12,987 nt of DNA from an uncultured Anaerococcus sp. (GTDB lineage Bacteria; Bacillota_A; Clostridia; Tissierellales; Peptoniphilaceae). The stretch's first letter is position 1, and the number at the start of each line of letters is the position of its first letter. The notes under the pieces are model-generated. The model had not been told where the DNA came from, made no database searches, and was given only the letters and a program-made list of their open reading frames with translations. Positions 1-6,459 of the stretch are shown here, piece by piece. Location of the stretch: contig CABTWT010000023.1 of NCBI GenBank assembly GCA_902488555.1, forward strand, positions 1 to 12,987, in the 5' to 3' direction. The translations under genes and the position numbers were made by a program.

Positions 1-396
1 AAGGACCCAGAAGAACCAGGTAAACCAGGTGACAAGGACCCAGAAGAACCAGGTAAACCAGGTGACAAGGACCCAGAAGAACCAGGTAAACCAGGTGACA
101 AGGACCCAGAAGAACCAGGTAAACCAGGTGACAAAGATCCAGAGAAACCAGAAAAACCAGGTGACAAGGATCCAGAGAAACCAGAAAAACCAGGTGACAA
201 GGATCCAGAGAAACCAGAAAAACCAGGTGACAAAGATCCAGAGAAACCAGAAAAACCAGGTGACAAAGATCCAGAAGAACCAGGTAAACCAGGTGACAAA
301 GATCCAGAGAAACCAGAAAAACCAGGCGAAGACGATCCAAAGGATCCAGAAAAGCCAGGTGAGGACGATCCAAAGGATCCAGAAAAACCAGGTACT
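1..396 (+). repeat. 33-bp in-frame tandem repeats (11-residue units)
   Basis: Twelve consecutive 33-bp units run from base 1 to 396 and probably continue beyond the left edge. The first four (1-132) are identical at the base level and encode KDPEEPGKPGD. The next four (133-264) encode KDPEKPEKPGD and differ only by G/A at the third base. Units at 265-297 and 298-330 return to the first and second type respectively, and the last two encode DDPKDPEKPGE/T. Because 33 is a multiple of three and the units lack stops in other frames, spurious ORFs run alongside. Confidence 0.95.
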
Positions 397-945
397 CCTG
401 GAGAAACTCCAGAAGAGCCTATAGAGCCAGGCAAGCCAAACAAACCAGGTGCTCCAGGTGAAGAAGATCCGACAGATCCAACAAAACCAGAAGAACCAGG
501 TAAGCCAGAAAAACCAGGCAAACCAGAAGAACCAGGTAAACCGGGTGAAGACGATCCAAAGGACCCAGAAAAGCCAGGCGAAGAAAAACCGGAAGAACCA
601 GGCAAACCAGGCGAGGAAAAACCGGAAGAACCAAGCAAGCCAGGCGAAGAAAAACCAAATGAACCAGGTAAGCCAAATACACCGGGAACAGAGAATCCAA
701 AAGATCCAGAGAAACCAAACTATAATGGTAGTAACAATATAGTTTCTAATCCGGGCAAAAAATCTGAAAATAATAAAACAATAGAAACAAAAACTTTGAA
801 TAATCAACAAACTCAAAAGGATTCAAGTTCAAAAGCTGGTAAGAACGTAAAAACTGGTATCACAGGATCATTTAGCATAGCAAGTATACTAGCAGCAGCA
901 AGCGCTGGATTATTAGCTACTAAAAAGAAAAAAGAAGATGAATAA
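1..945 (+). CDS. Repeat-rich cell-wall surface protein, C-terminal part (5' truncated by window)
   Basis: The frame is open from base 1 to the TAA at 943-945, giving 314 residues of the C-terminus; the start lies outside the window. Residues 1-240 are almost only Pro, Glu, Lys, Gly and Asp in 11-residue units such as KDPEEPGKPGD, later KDPEKPEKPGD, DDPKDPEKPGE and EKPEEPGKPGE. Such Pro-rich stalks are expected to be extended and to span the wall. Residues 241-280 are a low-complexity Asn/Lys/Ser/Gln linker. Residues 281-314 have the layout of a sortase sorting signal: a KNVKTG motif, about 20 mostly small or hydrophobic residues, then a TKKKKEDE basic/charged tail. No LPxTG is present; NVKTG (282-286) sits where it should be. 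The visible part holds no ligand-binding domain, so the function is unknown; adhesin or host-protein binding is only a guess. A strong terminator follows directly, so this is the end of its transcript. Confidence 0.85.
   Translation, partial: KDPEEPGKPGDKDPEEPGKPGDKDPEEPGKPGDKDPEEPGKPGDKDPEKPEKPGDKDPEKPEKPGDKDPEKPEKPGDKDPEKPEKPGDKDPEEPGKPGDKDPEKPEKPGEDDPKDPEKPGEDDPKDPEKPGTPGETPEEPIEPGKPNKPGAPGEEDPTDPTKPEEPGKPEKPGKPEEPGKPGEDDPKDPEKPGEEKPEEPGKPGEEKPEEPSKPGEEKPNEPGKPNTPGTENPKDPEKPNYNGSNNIVSNPGKKSENNKTIETKTLNNQQTQKDSSSKAGKNVKTGITGSFSIASILAAASAGLLATKKKKEDE
583..681 (+). repeat. Second short block of 33-bp coding repeats
   Basis: Three further 33-bp units (583-615, 616-648, 649-681) encode EKPEEPGKPGE, EKPEEPSKPGE and EKPNEPGKPNT. 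They keep the 11-residue periodicity of the upstream array but have diverged, as expected for the older, membrane-proximal end of a repeat stalk. Confidence 0.8.
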
Positions 946-956
946 TGGTTCATTTT

Positions 957-985
957 AAAAAAGTGGAGAGTCTCTCCACTTTTTC
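957..985 (+). terminator. Rho-independent terminator of the surface-protein gene
   Basis: The near-perfect inverted repeat AGTGGAGAG-T-CTCTCCACT (962-980) is flanked by five A on the left and four T on the right, 12 bases after the stop codon. The A-tract pairs with the T-tract, so it could also work in reverse. Confidence 0.9.
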
Positions 986-1006
986 TTTGCCCATTTTTAT
1001 GACTAT

Positions 1007-1073
1007 ATAACATGCAAATCCTTTGGCTAATCTCAAGGATCTTGTACGACAGATTAGTTTTAGGATATGTTAT
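1007..1073. other. Nested inverted repeat, possible structured RNA or palindromic element
   Basis: Three arms pair in order: ATAACAT (1007-1013) with ATGTTAT (1067-1073), ATCCT (1018-1022) with AGGAT (1062-1066), and CTAATCT (1027-1033) with AGATTAG (1051-1057). Inside these is a small CAAG-GAT-CTTG hairpin (1034-1044). All pairs are Watson-Crick. The element lies between the convergent terminators of the surface-protein gene and pepA and contains no credible ORF. It has no T-tract, so it is not an ordinary terminator. Function unknown. Confidence 0.5.
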
Positions 1074-1087
1074 CATGTTAGAAGATT

Positions 1088-1117
1088 AAAAAAGCTACCA
1101 AATTTAGTTGGCAGCTT
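1088..1117 (-). terminator. Terminator of pepA (minus strand)
   Basis: On the minus strand, AAGCTGCCAA pairs with TTGGTAGCTT (10 pairs, one G-U) around a 6-base loop and is followed by a run of T. It lies just beyond the pepA stop codon. Confidence 0.9.
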
Positions 1118-1123
1118 AATTAA

Positions 1124-2497
1124 TTATTTACTATATGATTTTGCTAGATTGTAAAGAGTTTTGACGTGGACTCCTGTACCACCAACTTCGTTTAATCCTT
1201 GAGATTTTGATAGGTAGGCTGTTCCTGCTATGTCTAGATGAACCCATGGATAGTCTTCAACAAAGGCTCCTACGAATTGACCAGCTGTGATTGAACCACC
1301 GTATCTACCACCAGAGTTTTTGATATCAGCGACTTTCGAATCGTTGTATGTCCTTAAAAAGTCATCATTTGGAAGTTGCCAAATCTTTTCGTCAGATTCT
1401 TTTGAAGCTTTCATAACTTTTTCAAAAGCTTCTTGGTTGTTGGTAACAGCACCTGTGTAGGTTTCTCCAAGGGCTACTAGAACTGCTCCAGTAAGGGTTG
1501 CAAGGTCTACAATAAGTTCTGGTTTGTATTCGGTTGCACCATAATTTACTGCATCAGCAAGGGTGATACGACCTTCTGCATCAGTATTGTCTACTTCTAT
1601 TGTCATGCCATTTCTTGCCTTTATAACATCACCAGGTTTGTAAGCTCCTCCAGAAATGCTATTTTCGCAGGCTGCAACTAGGGCAACTACATTTACCTTT
1701 AGCTTGTTTTTCGCTATAGCTTTCATAGCACCGATAACAGTGGCAGATCCACCCATATCTGAGTTCATAGTTTTCATTCCCTCGCTAGTTTTGATAGAGT
1801 ATCCACCTGAGTCGTAGGTAAGACCTTTTCCTACATATACTAGTGGTTCATTATCACCGTGTAAGTACTCCATTACTATGAAACGAGGCTTGTTAGTGGA
1901 GCCTTTGGCAACTTCAAGATAAGCTGTAAGACCCATATCACGGATTTGCTCTTCTTCATAAATTTTTACATCAACACCAAGATCGCTAAGTTCATCGTTG
2001 GCATATTTTGCTAGTGTTTCTGGATAGATGTCATTTGAACGTAGGTTAATGAGATCACGAGCCAAGAATTGACCGCATAGTGTGTCCAAAAGTTCCTTGA
2101 CATCATTTTCGTATGATTTTAAACCGACTGGTAGATTTACGCTTTCAAGATTATTATCGCACTTTTGGCTCTTATAGTAATCAAAATTATATGTTGAAAC
2201 TTGCAAAGCTTCTACAAGTCCAAGGACGTAATCTTTTTCGTCTAGATCTAGGTCAGATTTTTCAAAAGAAATCTCATTGATATCCTTATCTGCCAAAAAT
2301 CTTCCTAATTTATAAACTGCTTCTTTGAATTTTTCTTTGCAAAATTTGTCTTTATCACCAAGACCTAAAAGAATTGTTTCTTCTCCAACGAGAGGTAAAA
2401 CTGAACCCTTTGATCCATCAAAAAATGGATTGTTAGATTCATTCTCAAAGACAAATTTTACTAAATTGTTTTTACTAACATTAAAAATAAATTTCAT
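1124..2497 (-). CDS. pepA: Leucyl aminopeptidase (peptidase family M17)
   Basis: A cytosolic two-metal exopeptidase that removes N-terminal residues from peptides. All catalytic residues known for M17 are seen: K224 and D229 in GKGLTYDSGG, K236 in SIKTSEGM, D247 in NSDMGG, and D306, E308 and R310 in the NTDAEGR signature. Their spacing (+5, +12, +23, +82, +84, +86 from the first Lys) is exactly that of bovine lens aminopeptidase (K250, D255, K262, D273, D332, E334, R336). The 457 residues are slightly shorter than the usual 480-500, the difference lying in the variable N-terminal domain. The start is supported by AGGAG seven bases upstream. The gene stands alone between its own terminator and a divergent symporter gene. 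With the amino-acid transporters nearby it fits peptide catabolism. Confidence 0.95.
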   Translation of the reverse strand: MKFIFNVSKNNLVKFVFENESNNPFFDGSKGSVLPLVGEETILLGLGDKDKFCKEKFKEAVYKLGRFLADKDINEISFEKSDLDLDEKDYVLGLVEALQVSTYNFDYYKSQKCDNNLESVNLPVGLKSYENDVKELLDTLCGQFLARDLINLRSNDIYPETLAKYANDELSDLGVDVKIYEEEQIRDMGLTAYLEVAKGSTNKPRFIVMEYLHGDNEPLVYVGKGLTYDSGGYSIKTSEGMKTMNSDMGGSATVIGAMKAIAKNKLKVNVVALVAACENSISGGAYKPGDVIKARNGMTIEVDNTDAEGRITLADAVNYGATEYKPELIVDLATLTGAVLVALGETYTGAVTNNQEAFEKVMKASKESDEKIWQLPNDDFLRTYNDSKVADIKNSGGRYGGSITAGQFVGAFVEDYPWVHLDIAGTAYLSKSQGLNEVGGTGVHVKTLYNLAKSYSK

Positions 2498-2623
2498 TTT
2501 AACTCCTTAATTTCTTAAATGAAATGCATATGTTCTTTATAATAGATACCCCAATATTTAACTTATAAGATATTAGCATTAGATTTGATAATATGATTTA
2601 TCTTAGCTTGTTTAATATCTACG

Positions 2624-2652
2624 TTGAAGTATTAGTATTGTTTAAATATAAT
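2624..2652 (+). promoter_or_regulatory. Sigma-70-type promoter of the AGCS symporter gene
   Basis: TTGAAG (2624-2629), a 17-base spacer and a perfect TATAAT (2647-2652). The expected start near 2659 leaves a leader of about 27 bases before the ATG at 2686. An 8-bp inverted repeat (AGATATTA 2568-2575, TAATATCT 2613-2620) ends four bases before the -35 box. Confidence 0.8.
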
Positions 2653-2674
2653 AAATAGTAATGAATACGTATGC

Positions 2675-2682
2675 AAGGAGGT
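2675..2682 (+). promoter_or_regulatory. Ribosome binding site that fixes the symporter start
   Basis: AAGGAGGT, a full match to the anti-Shine-Dalgarno complement, lies four bases before the ATG at 2686. It is inside the reading frame if the upstream ATG at 2671 were used, so 2671 is unlikely to be the true start. Confidence 0.85.
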
Positions 2683-2685
2683 TAT

Positions 2686-4068
2686 ATGCAATATTTATTA
2701 GATGCAGCGGATTTTCTGTGGTCCAATGTTATTGGTTATGTACTACTAGCTGTAGGTCTTTATTACTCGGTTAGACTTGGATTTCCACAGTTTAAATATT
2801 CTAGACAAATCAAGAAAGTATTGAAGAAGAACTTCAAAAGTAGCGATGGGGTTAGTGGTTTTGCAGCTCTTGCTACAGCTGTCGGCGGTCAAGTTGGTAC
2901 AGGATCGCTAGTAGGAGTGGCATCTGCCTTAGCCTTTGGAGGACCAGGAGCTATTTTTTGGATGTGGATTACCGCCCTATTAGGAATGGTTATAACCTTT
3001 TCAGAGACAGTTTTAGGTCAATTATATAGAGTTAAACTAGATGATGGTACATATAGGGGAGGCCCTGCATATTATGTGCAAAATGGTTTGCATTCAAGAA
3101 TTTTTGCAGTAATTACAGCTTTCTTTTACATCTTGGGAGTTGGTCTGTGTATTGCTTTTATGCAATCAAATTCTATAAGCCAAGCTTTTGGGGGAGTTGT
3201 AGATGCTAACCCAATTATCCCTGGAATTATAGTTGCTATTGCAGCAGCAATTATTACAATAGGTGGCGTAAAAAGGCTTACTGATTTCTCATCTAAGGTT
3301 GTTCCAATAATGGCAGGAGCCTATGTTCTAGTTGTTTTAATAATAGTAATCCTAAATATTAAACAATTCCCCGCTGTCTTAGCTCTAATATTTAAGAGTG
3401 CATTTTCTGCTCAAGCAGCTGTAGGTGGTATAGTAGGACATACTGTTATGGATGCCTTCAGACACGGGGTTGCTCGTGGTCTATTTTCTAATGATGCGGG
3501 CAATGGTATAGCAGGAATAATGCATGCGGCAGCTGATGTTAAACATCCAGCGGAGCAAGGATTTCTTGGTATGTTTGGTACTTTTGTAACAACTATTATA
3601 ATCTGTTCACTTTCAGCTTTTGCCTTGCTTTTGACAGGCGTTGTTGGCGATCCAGCAAATGGCAATGCAGGAATAACTCTAGTCCAAGATGCCTTCCAAT
3701 CATTGATGGGCACGCCAGGTAGATGGCTAGTATTTTTTGCTATGCTTATGTTTGGCTTTACTACCCTTATAGCAGACTTGTTTTATGGTGAGTCTAATAT
3801 TATTTTAATTTTTAAGGATAAATACAAGATTCCTTTATGGATTTATAGGATTATCGCATTTGTCATGTTTATAGTAGCAACTCAAATGGACCTAGAAGTT
3901 GTTTGGGGATTCATAGACGTATTTGTTGGTTTAGTTGTAATAATAAACGTAGTATGCCTCTTTCTATTATTTAAAGATGTGAGAATGGTATTAAATGACT
4001 ATCAAAGACAAATTGACCAAGGAATAGAAGAGCCAGTTTGGCATAGGGAAAAAGAATATCATTTATAA
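2686..4068 (+). CDS. Sodium:alanine/glycine symporter, AGCS family
   Basis: An inner-membrane carrier coupling Na+ entry to uptake of small neutral amino acids, usually alanine or glycine. The 460 residues hold about ten to eleven hydrophobic segments and the family motifs: VGTGSLVGVA (70-79), GGPGAIFWMW (85-94), the loop GTYRGGPAYYV (121-131), GLFSNDAG (265-272) and FYGESN (367-372). In many relatives the first motif reads GTGN; Ser here replaces that Asn, which may affect substrate preference, though I cannot say how rare this is. The C-terminus (about 430-460) is a charged cytoplasmic tail. The gene has its own canonical promoter and is followed by a small hairpin, so it is probably monocistronic. 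The exact substrate cannot be told from sequence. Confidence 0.93.
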   Translation: MQYLLDAADFLWSNVIGYVLLAVGLYYSVRLGFPQFKYSRQIKKVLKKNFKSSDGVSGFAALATAVGGQVGTGSLVGVASALAFGGPGAIFWMWITALLGMVITFSETVLGQLYRVKLDDGTYRGGPAYYVQNGLHSRIFAVITAFFYILGVGLCIAFMQSNSISQAFGGVVDANPIIPGIIVAIAAAIITIGGVKRLTDFSSKVVPIMAGAYVLVVLIIVILNIKQFPAVLALIFKSAFSAQAAVGGIVGHTVMDAFRHGVARGLFSNDAGNGIAGIMHAAADVKHPAEQGFLGMFGTFVTTIIICSLSAFALLLTGVVGDPANGNAGITLVQDAFQSLMGTPGRWLVFFAMLMFGFTTLIADLFYGESNIILIFKDKYKIPLWIYRIIAFVMFIVATQMDLEVVWGFIDVFVGLVVIINVVCLFLLFKDVRMVLNDYQRQIDQGIEEPVWHREKEYHL

Positions 4069-4080
4069 GTTTTAGTAAAA

Positions 4081-4098
4081 TGAGCATATATTTGCTCA
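4081..4098 (+). terminator. Weak hairpin after the symporter gene
   Basis: TGAGCA (4081-4086) and TGCTCA (4093-4098) form a 6-bp stem with a 6-base loop 12 bases after the stop codon. The following tract (AAATAGTATTTATTT) is not a good U-run, so termination would be weak or partial. Confidence 0.4.
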
Positions 4099-4166
4099 AA
4101 ATAGTATTTATTTGTCATAGCAATAATAGAACTTAGATAAGGGTAATAATATACGAGGAGGAAATT

Positions 4167-4517
4167 ATGAAATTAATTTGTTATAAGAGATGTACAACCT
4201 GCAAGGGTGTTGAAAAAATGCTAGAAGAAAAGAATATTTCCTATGAATATAGGGATATCAAGGAAGATAATCCAACAGCAGCTGAACTAAAAGAATGGCA
4301 CGAAAAGACTGGCCTTCCAATCAAGAGATTTTTCAATACTTCTGGCAAAATCTACAGGGAAGAAAATATAAAAGATAAATTGCCAAACCTTACAAATGAC
4401 CAGGCTTACGAACTTCTTTCTAAAGACGGAATGCTTGTGAAAAGACCTATTTTATTTACAGATGATGGGGAAATTTATGTAGGCCCTGATGTAAAAAAAT
4501 ACATCGAGACCTTGTAG
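4167..4517 (+). CDS. ArsC/Spx-family thioredoxin-fold protein (YusI/YffB-like)
   Basis: A 116-residue single-domain protein of the arsenate reductase-like group. C9 and C12 form a CTTC redox pair directly after the first beta strand, and VKRPILF (residues 91-97) carries the Arg and cis-Pro typical of the fold. It lacks the RSK region associated with Spx binding to RNA polymerase, and has FFNTSG-Y instead, as in YusI/YffB-type members that are often misnamed arsenate reductase. Its role is probably a small thiol reductase; arsenate reduction or Spx-like regulation cannot be excluded. GAGGAGG lies five bases before the ATG. Its stop codon is eight bases from the next start and overlaps that gene's Shine-Dalgarno, so the two are one operon. 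Confidence 0.85.
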   Translation: MKLICYKRCTTCKGVEKMLEEKNISYEYRDIKEDNPTAAELKEWHEKTGLPIKRFFNTSGKIYREENIKDKLPNLTNDQAYELLSKDGMLVKRPILFTDDGEIYVGPDVKKYIETL

Positions 4518-4525
4518 GAGATGAG

Positions 4526-5011
4526 ATGGCTTATACTCTTAGAGGTATGGATAAAATGGATGATAAAGCTCGCATGGTCGAGCTTTTAAATTTTGTCAAA
4601 ATACAAGTAGACGATGAAAAAGATACACTGGCACTTATGAGCAATATTTCTGCCTTTATAATGTCTTGTACCAGGGAGCTCAACTGGGCAGGATTTTATT
4701 TGCTAAAAGATGGGGAATTGGTCTTAGGGCCCTTTCAAGGATTGCCTGCTTGCACCAGGTTAAGCTTAGATAAGGGAGTATGTGCCAAGGCCTTTAATAA
4801 TAAGAAAATCACAAAAGTAGATGATGTCCACGAATTTGCCGACCACATAGCTTGTGATAGTGCATCAGAAAGCGAGCTTGTCATACCCTTATTTAGAGAT
4901 GGCAAAGTATATGGAGTCCTAGACTTAGATAGCCCAAGCAAAAATCGCTTTACTAGATTGGAAGTTGAAACTTTTGATCAGCTAGCTAGATTAATAGAAA
5001 AATTTTTATAG
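4526..5011 (+). CDS. msrC: Free methionine-(R)-sulfoxide reductase, GAF domain (fRMsr)
   Basis: Reduces free Met-(R)-sulfoxide to methionine, repairing oxidised amino acid rather than protein. The whole protein (161 residues) is one GAF domain. The three conserved cysteines C76, C86 and C110 lie in LPACTR, KGVCAKA and HIACDSASESE; the spacings of 10 and 24 equal those of C84, C94 and C118 in the E. coli enzyme. NWAGFYLL (53-60) and YGVLDLDSP (129-137) are further family motifs. The chosen ATG has AGGAG five bases upstream, overlapping the stop of the preceding gene; M8 or M11 would be alternative starts closer to the usual family length. The upstream CxxC protein may be its electron donor, which is inference from pairing only. 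Confidence 0.92.
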   Translation: MAYTLRGMDKMDDKARMVELLNFVKIQVDDEKDTLALMSNISAFIMSCTRELNWAGFYLLKDGELVLGPFQGLPACTRLSLDKGVCAKAFNNKKITKVDDVHEFADHIACDSASESELVIPLFRDGKVYGVLDLDSPSKNRFTRLEVETFDQLARLIEKFL

Positions 5012-5039
5012 TCTATACATGGTATTATAATTCATTTTA

Positions 5040-5048
5040 TGATATAAT
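5040..5048 (+). promoter_or_regulatory. Extended -10 promoter of brnQ
   Basis: TGA-TATAAT at 5040-5048 without a recognisable -35. The predicted start near 5055 leaves a leader of about 18 bases, too short for a T-box or riboswitch. A second TATAAT lies at 5026-5031. Confidence 0.6.
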
Positions 5049-5072
5049 TATTCATTATGAAAGAAGGATACT

Positions 5073-6431
5073 ATGAAAAAGACTTTAAATTTTAAACAAA
5101 CCCTACTTGTAGGATCACTTTTATTTGGACTATTCTTTGGGGCAGGGAACTTGATATTCCCACTAAAAATGGGACAAGATGCTGGTTATAATATAGGACC
5201 TGTTACTTTAGGATTTTTATTATCTGGTGTTGGGCTTCCTATACTTGGAGTTGTGGCTGCAGCTATGTCTGATAGCCAGTCACTTTTTGATATAGCCAGC
5301 CCGGCAGGCAAAAAATTTGCATATTTTTTTACAATATTGCTATATTTAACCATAGGACCAGGATTTGCAATTCCACGTACATCCACAGTTTCCTATGAAG
5401 TATCATTTGCATCATTTCCCATAAAGGAAAGCTTGGGATTATTTATATTTTCATTGGTATTTTTTGCCCTAGCCTTGCATTTCGCCTTAAATAAGGGAAA
5501 ACTTATTGATACAATTGGAAAATATTTGACGCCTATTTTTCTCATATTGTTAGGGGTGCTAGTGTTATTAGGCATCTTTAAACCGATGGGAGAAATTGGT
5601 GCAATTAGTCCAACTGATAATTACGTAAGCGCACCTTTTTTAAAGGGAGTTATTGATGGTTACAATACCTTAGATGCTCCAGCTTCTCTGGCTTTTGCTG
5701 TTATAATTATAGGAGCTATCAAGTCTTTTGGACTAAAAGATCCACAAAATATAGCCAAGCAAACTCTAAAATCAGGACTTATATGCTTGTTAGCCATGAG
5801 CCTAGTTTATGTATCATTGGCCATGCTTGGAGCAGGCTCAACTAATATTATGGAGCCGGTAGCAAATGGAGCCATTATCCTAGCTGAGATAAGCAAGCAC
5901 TATCTGGGAGATATAGGCCATATCCTACTTTCCTTGATTGTTATAGTTGCTTGTCTTAAGACATCAATAGGGCTAATATCAGCGTGTTCAGAAATGTTTA
6001 GCGAAATCCTAAGTTTTGATATATCTTATGAAAAGTACTGCTATATATTTGCAATAATCTCATTTGCTATTGCAAATCTTGGCCTTGAAACGATAATAAG
6101 CTTATCATTACCTGTCTTGCTATTTTTGTATCCGCTATCCATAGTTTTGATAATTTTATCAATGCTATCAGTAAAAATAGGTAAAAATGAGACAATTTAC
6201 AAATGGACAATAGGATTTACAACCTTTGCGGCAATTTTTGACTTGTTAAAGGCAAGCCCATTTGCAAAATCCGATTTGGTTGTAAATATCCTAAAGTTTC
6301 CAGAAAATTTCCTTCCTGGCTTTGACCTAGGATTTGCATGGATAATACCAGCAGCTATAGGCTTTGCAATAGGAATAATCATTGATAAATCAAAGAAAAA
6401 TAGTAAGATAAGTAAGACTACTGGCGAGTAA
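5073..6431 (+). CDS. brnQ: Branched-chain amino acid transport system II carrier protein
   Basis: A cation-coupled (Na+ or H+) membrane symporter for leucine, isoleucine and valine. The 452-residue length and about twelve hydrophobic segments match the LIVCS/BrnQ family. The N-terminal hallmark FGLFFGAGNLIFP (18-30) is complete, followed by GYNIGPVTLGFLLSGVGLP in the second segment, and YNTLDAPASLAFAVII is a conserved central segment. The C-terminus is a short basic cytoplasmic tail. AAGAAGG lies five bases before the ATG. The terminator stem overlaps the last codons and the stop codon falls in its loop. Expression seems to start from an extended -10 promoter in the 61-base gap after msrC, though read-through from that operon is also possible since no terminator separates them. 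Confidence 0.95.
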   Translation: MKKTLNFKQTLLVGSLLFGLFFGAGNLIFPLKMGQDAGYNIGPVTLGFLLSGVGLPILGVVAAAMSDSQSLFDIASPAGKKFAYFFTILLYLTIGPGFAIPRTSTVSYEVSFASFPIKESLGLFIFSLVFFALALHFALNKGKLIDTIGKYLTPIFLILLGVLVLLGIFKPMGEIGAISPTDNYVSAPFLKGVIDGYNTLDAPASLAFAVIIIGAIKSFGLKDPQNIAKQTLKSGLICLLAMSLVYVSLAMLGAGSTNIMEPVANGAIILAEISKHYLGDIGHILLSLIVIVACLKTSIGLISACSEMFSEILSFDISYEKYCYIFAIISFAIANLGLETIISLSLPVLLFLYPLSIVLIILSMLSVKIGKNETIYKWTIGFTTFAAIFDLLKASPFAKSDLVVNILKFPENFLPGFDLGFAWIIPAAIGFAIGIIIDKSKKNSKISKTTGE

Positions 6432-6447
6432 AATTGCCAGTTTTTTT
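6420..6447 (+). terminator. Terminator overlapping the end of brnQ and abutting the trmB RBS
   Basis: ACTGGC (6420-6425) pairs with GCCAGT (6436-6441), followed by seven T. The brnQ TAA (6429-6431) is in the loop. The trmB Shine-Dalgarno AAGGAG (6448-6453) begins at the base after the last T. Confidence 0.8.
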
Positions 6448-6459
6448 AAGGAGAATTTT

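Noticed and set aside
1..396. Regular 33-bp repeats resembling a CRISPR array
   Set aside because: The repeats are directly contiguous, with no spacers, and are in-frame coding units.
29..742. Long open frames in the second forward frame and on the minus strand within the repeat region
   Set aside because: They are by-products of 33-bp units lacking stops in other frames. The frame starting at base 1 has the surface-protein composition and ends in an anchor signal.
813..1076. Minus-strand frame of 87 codons
   Set aside because: It runs through the terminator and antisense to the surface-protein anchor, has no ribosome binding site and no recognisable domain.
2536..2568. Possible pepA promoter on the minus strand (TTATAA, 18 bases, TATTAT)
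   Set aside because: The spacer is AT-rich enough to give such matches by chance, and the -35 is poor.
2568..2620. Inverted repeat AGATATTA/TAATATCT upstream of the symporter promoter as an operator
   Set aside because: Only 8 bp in a very AT-rich spacer with a 37-base gap; too weak to call an operator.
4112..4139. Possible promoter TTGTCA with a -10 around TAGATA/AGATAA before the ArsC/Spx-like gene
   Set aside because: The -35 is good but no -10 at 16-18 bases matches more than about half of the consensus. A promoter probably exists in this gap but I cannot place it.
4167..4517. Calling this gene arsC (arsenate reductase) or spx
   Set aside because: No arsenic-resistance neighbours are seen and the Spx RSK region is lacking; the fold-level name is safer.
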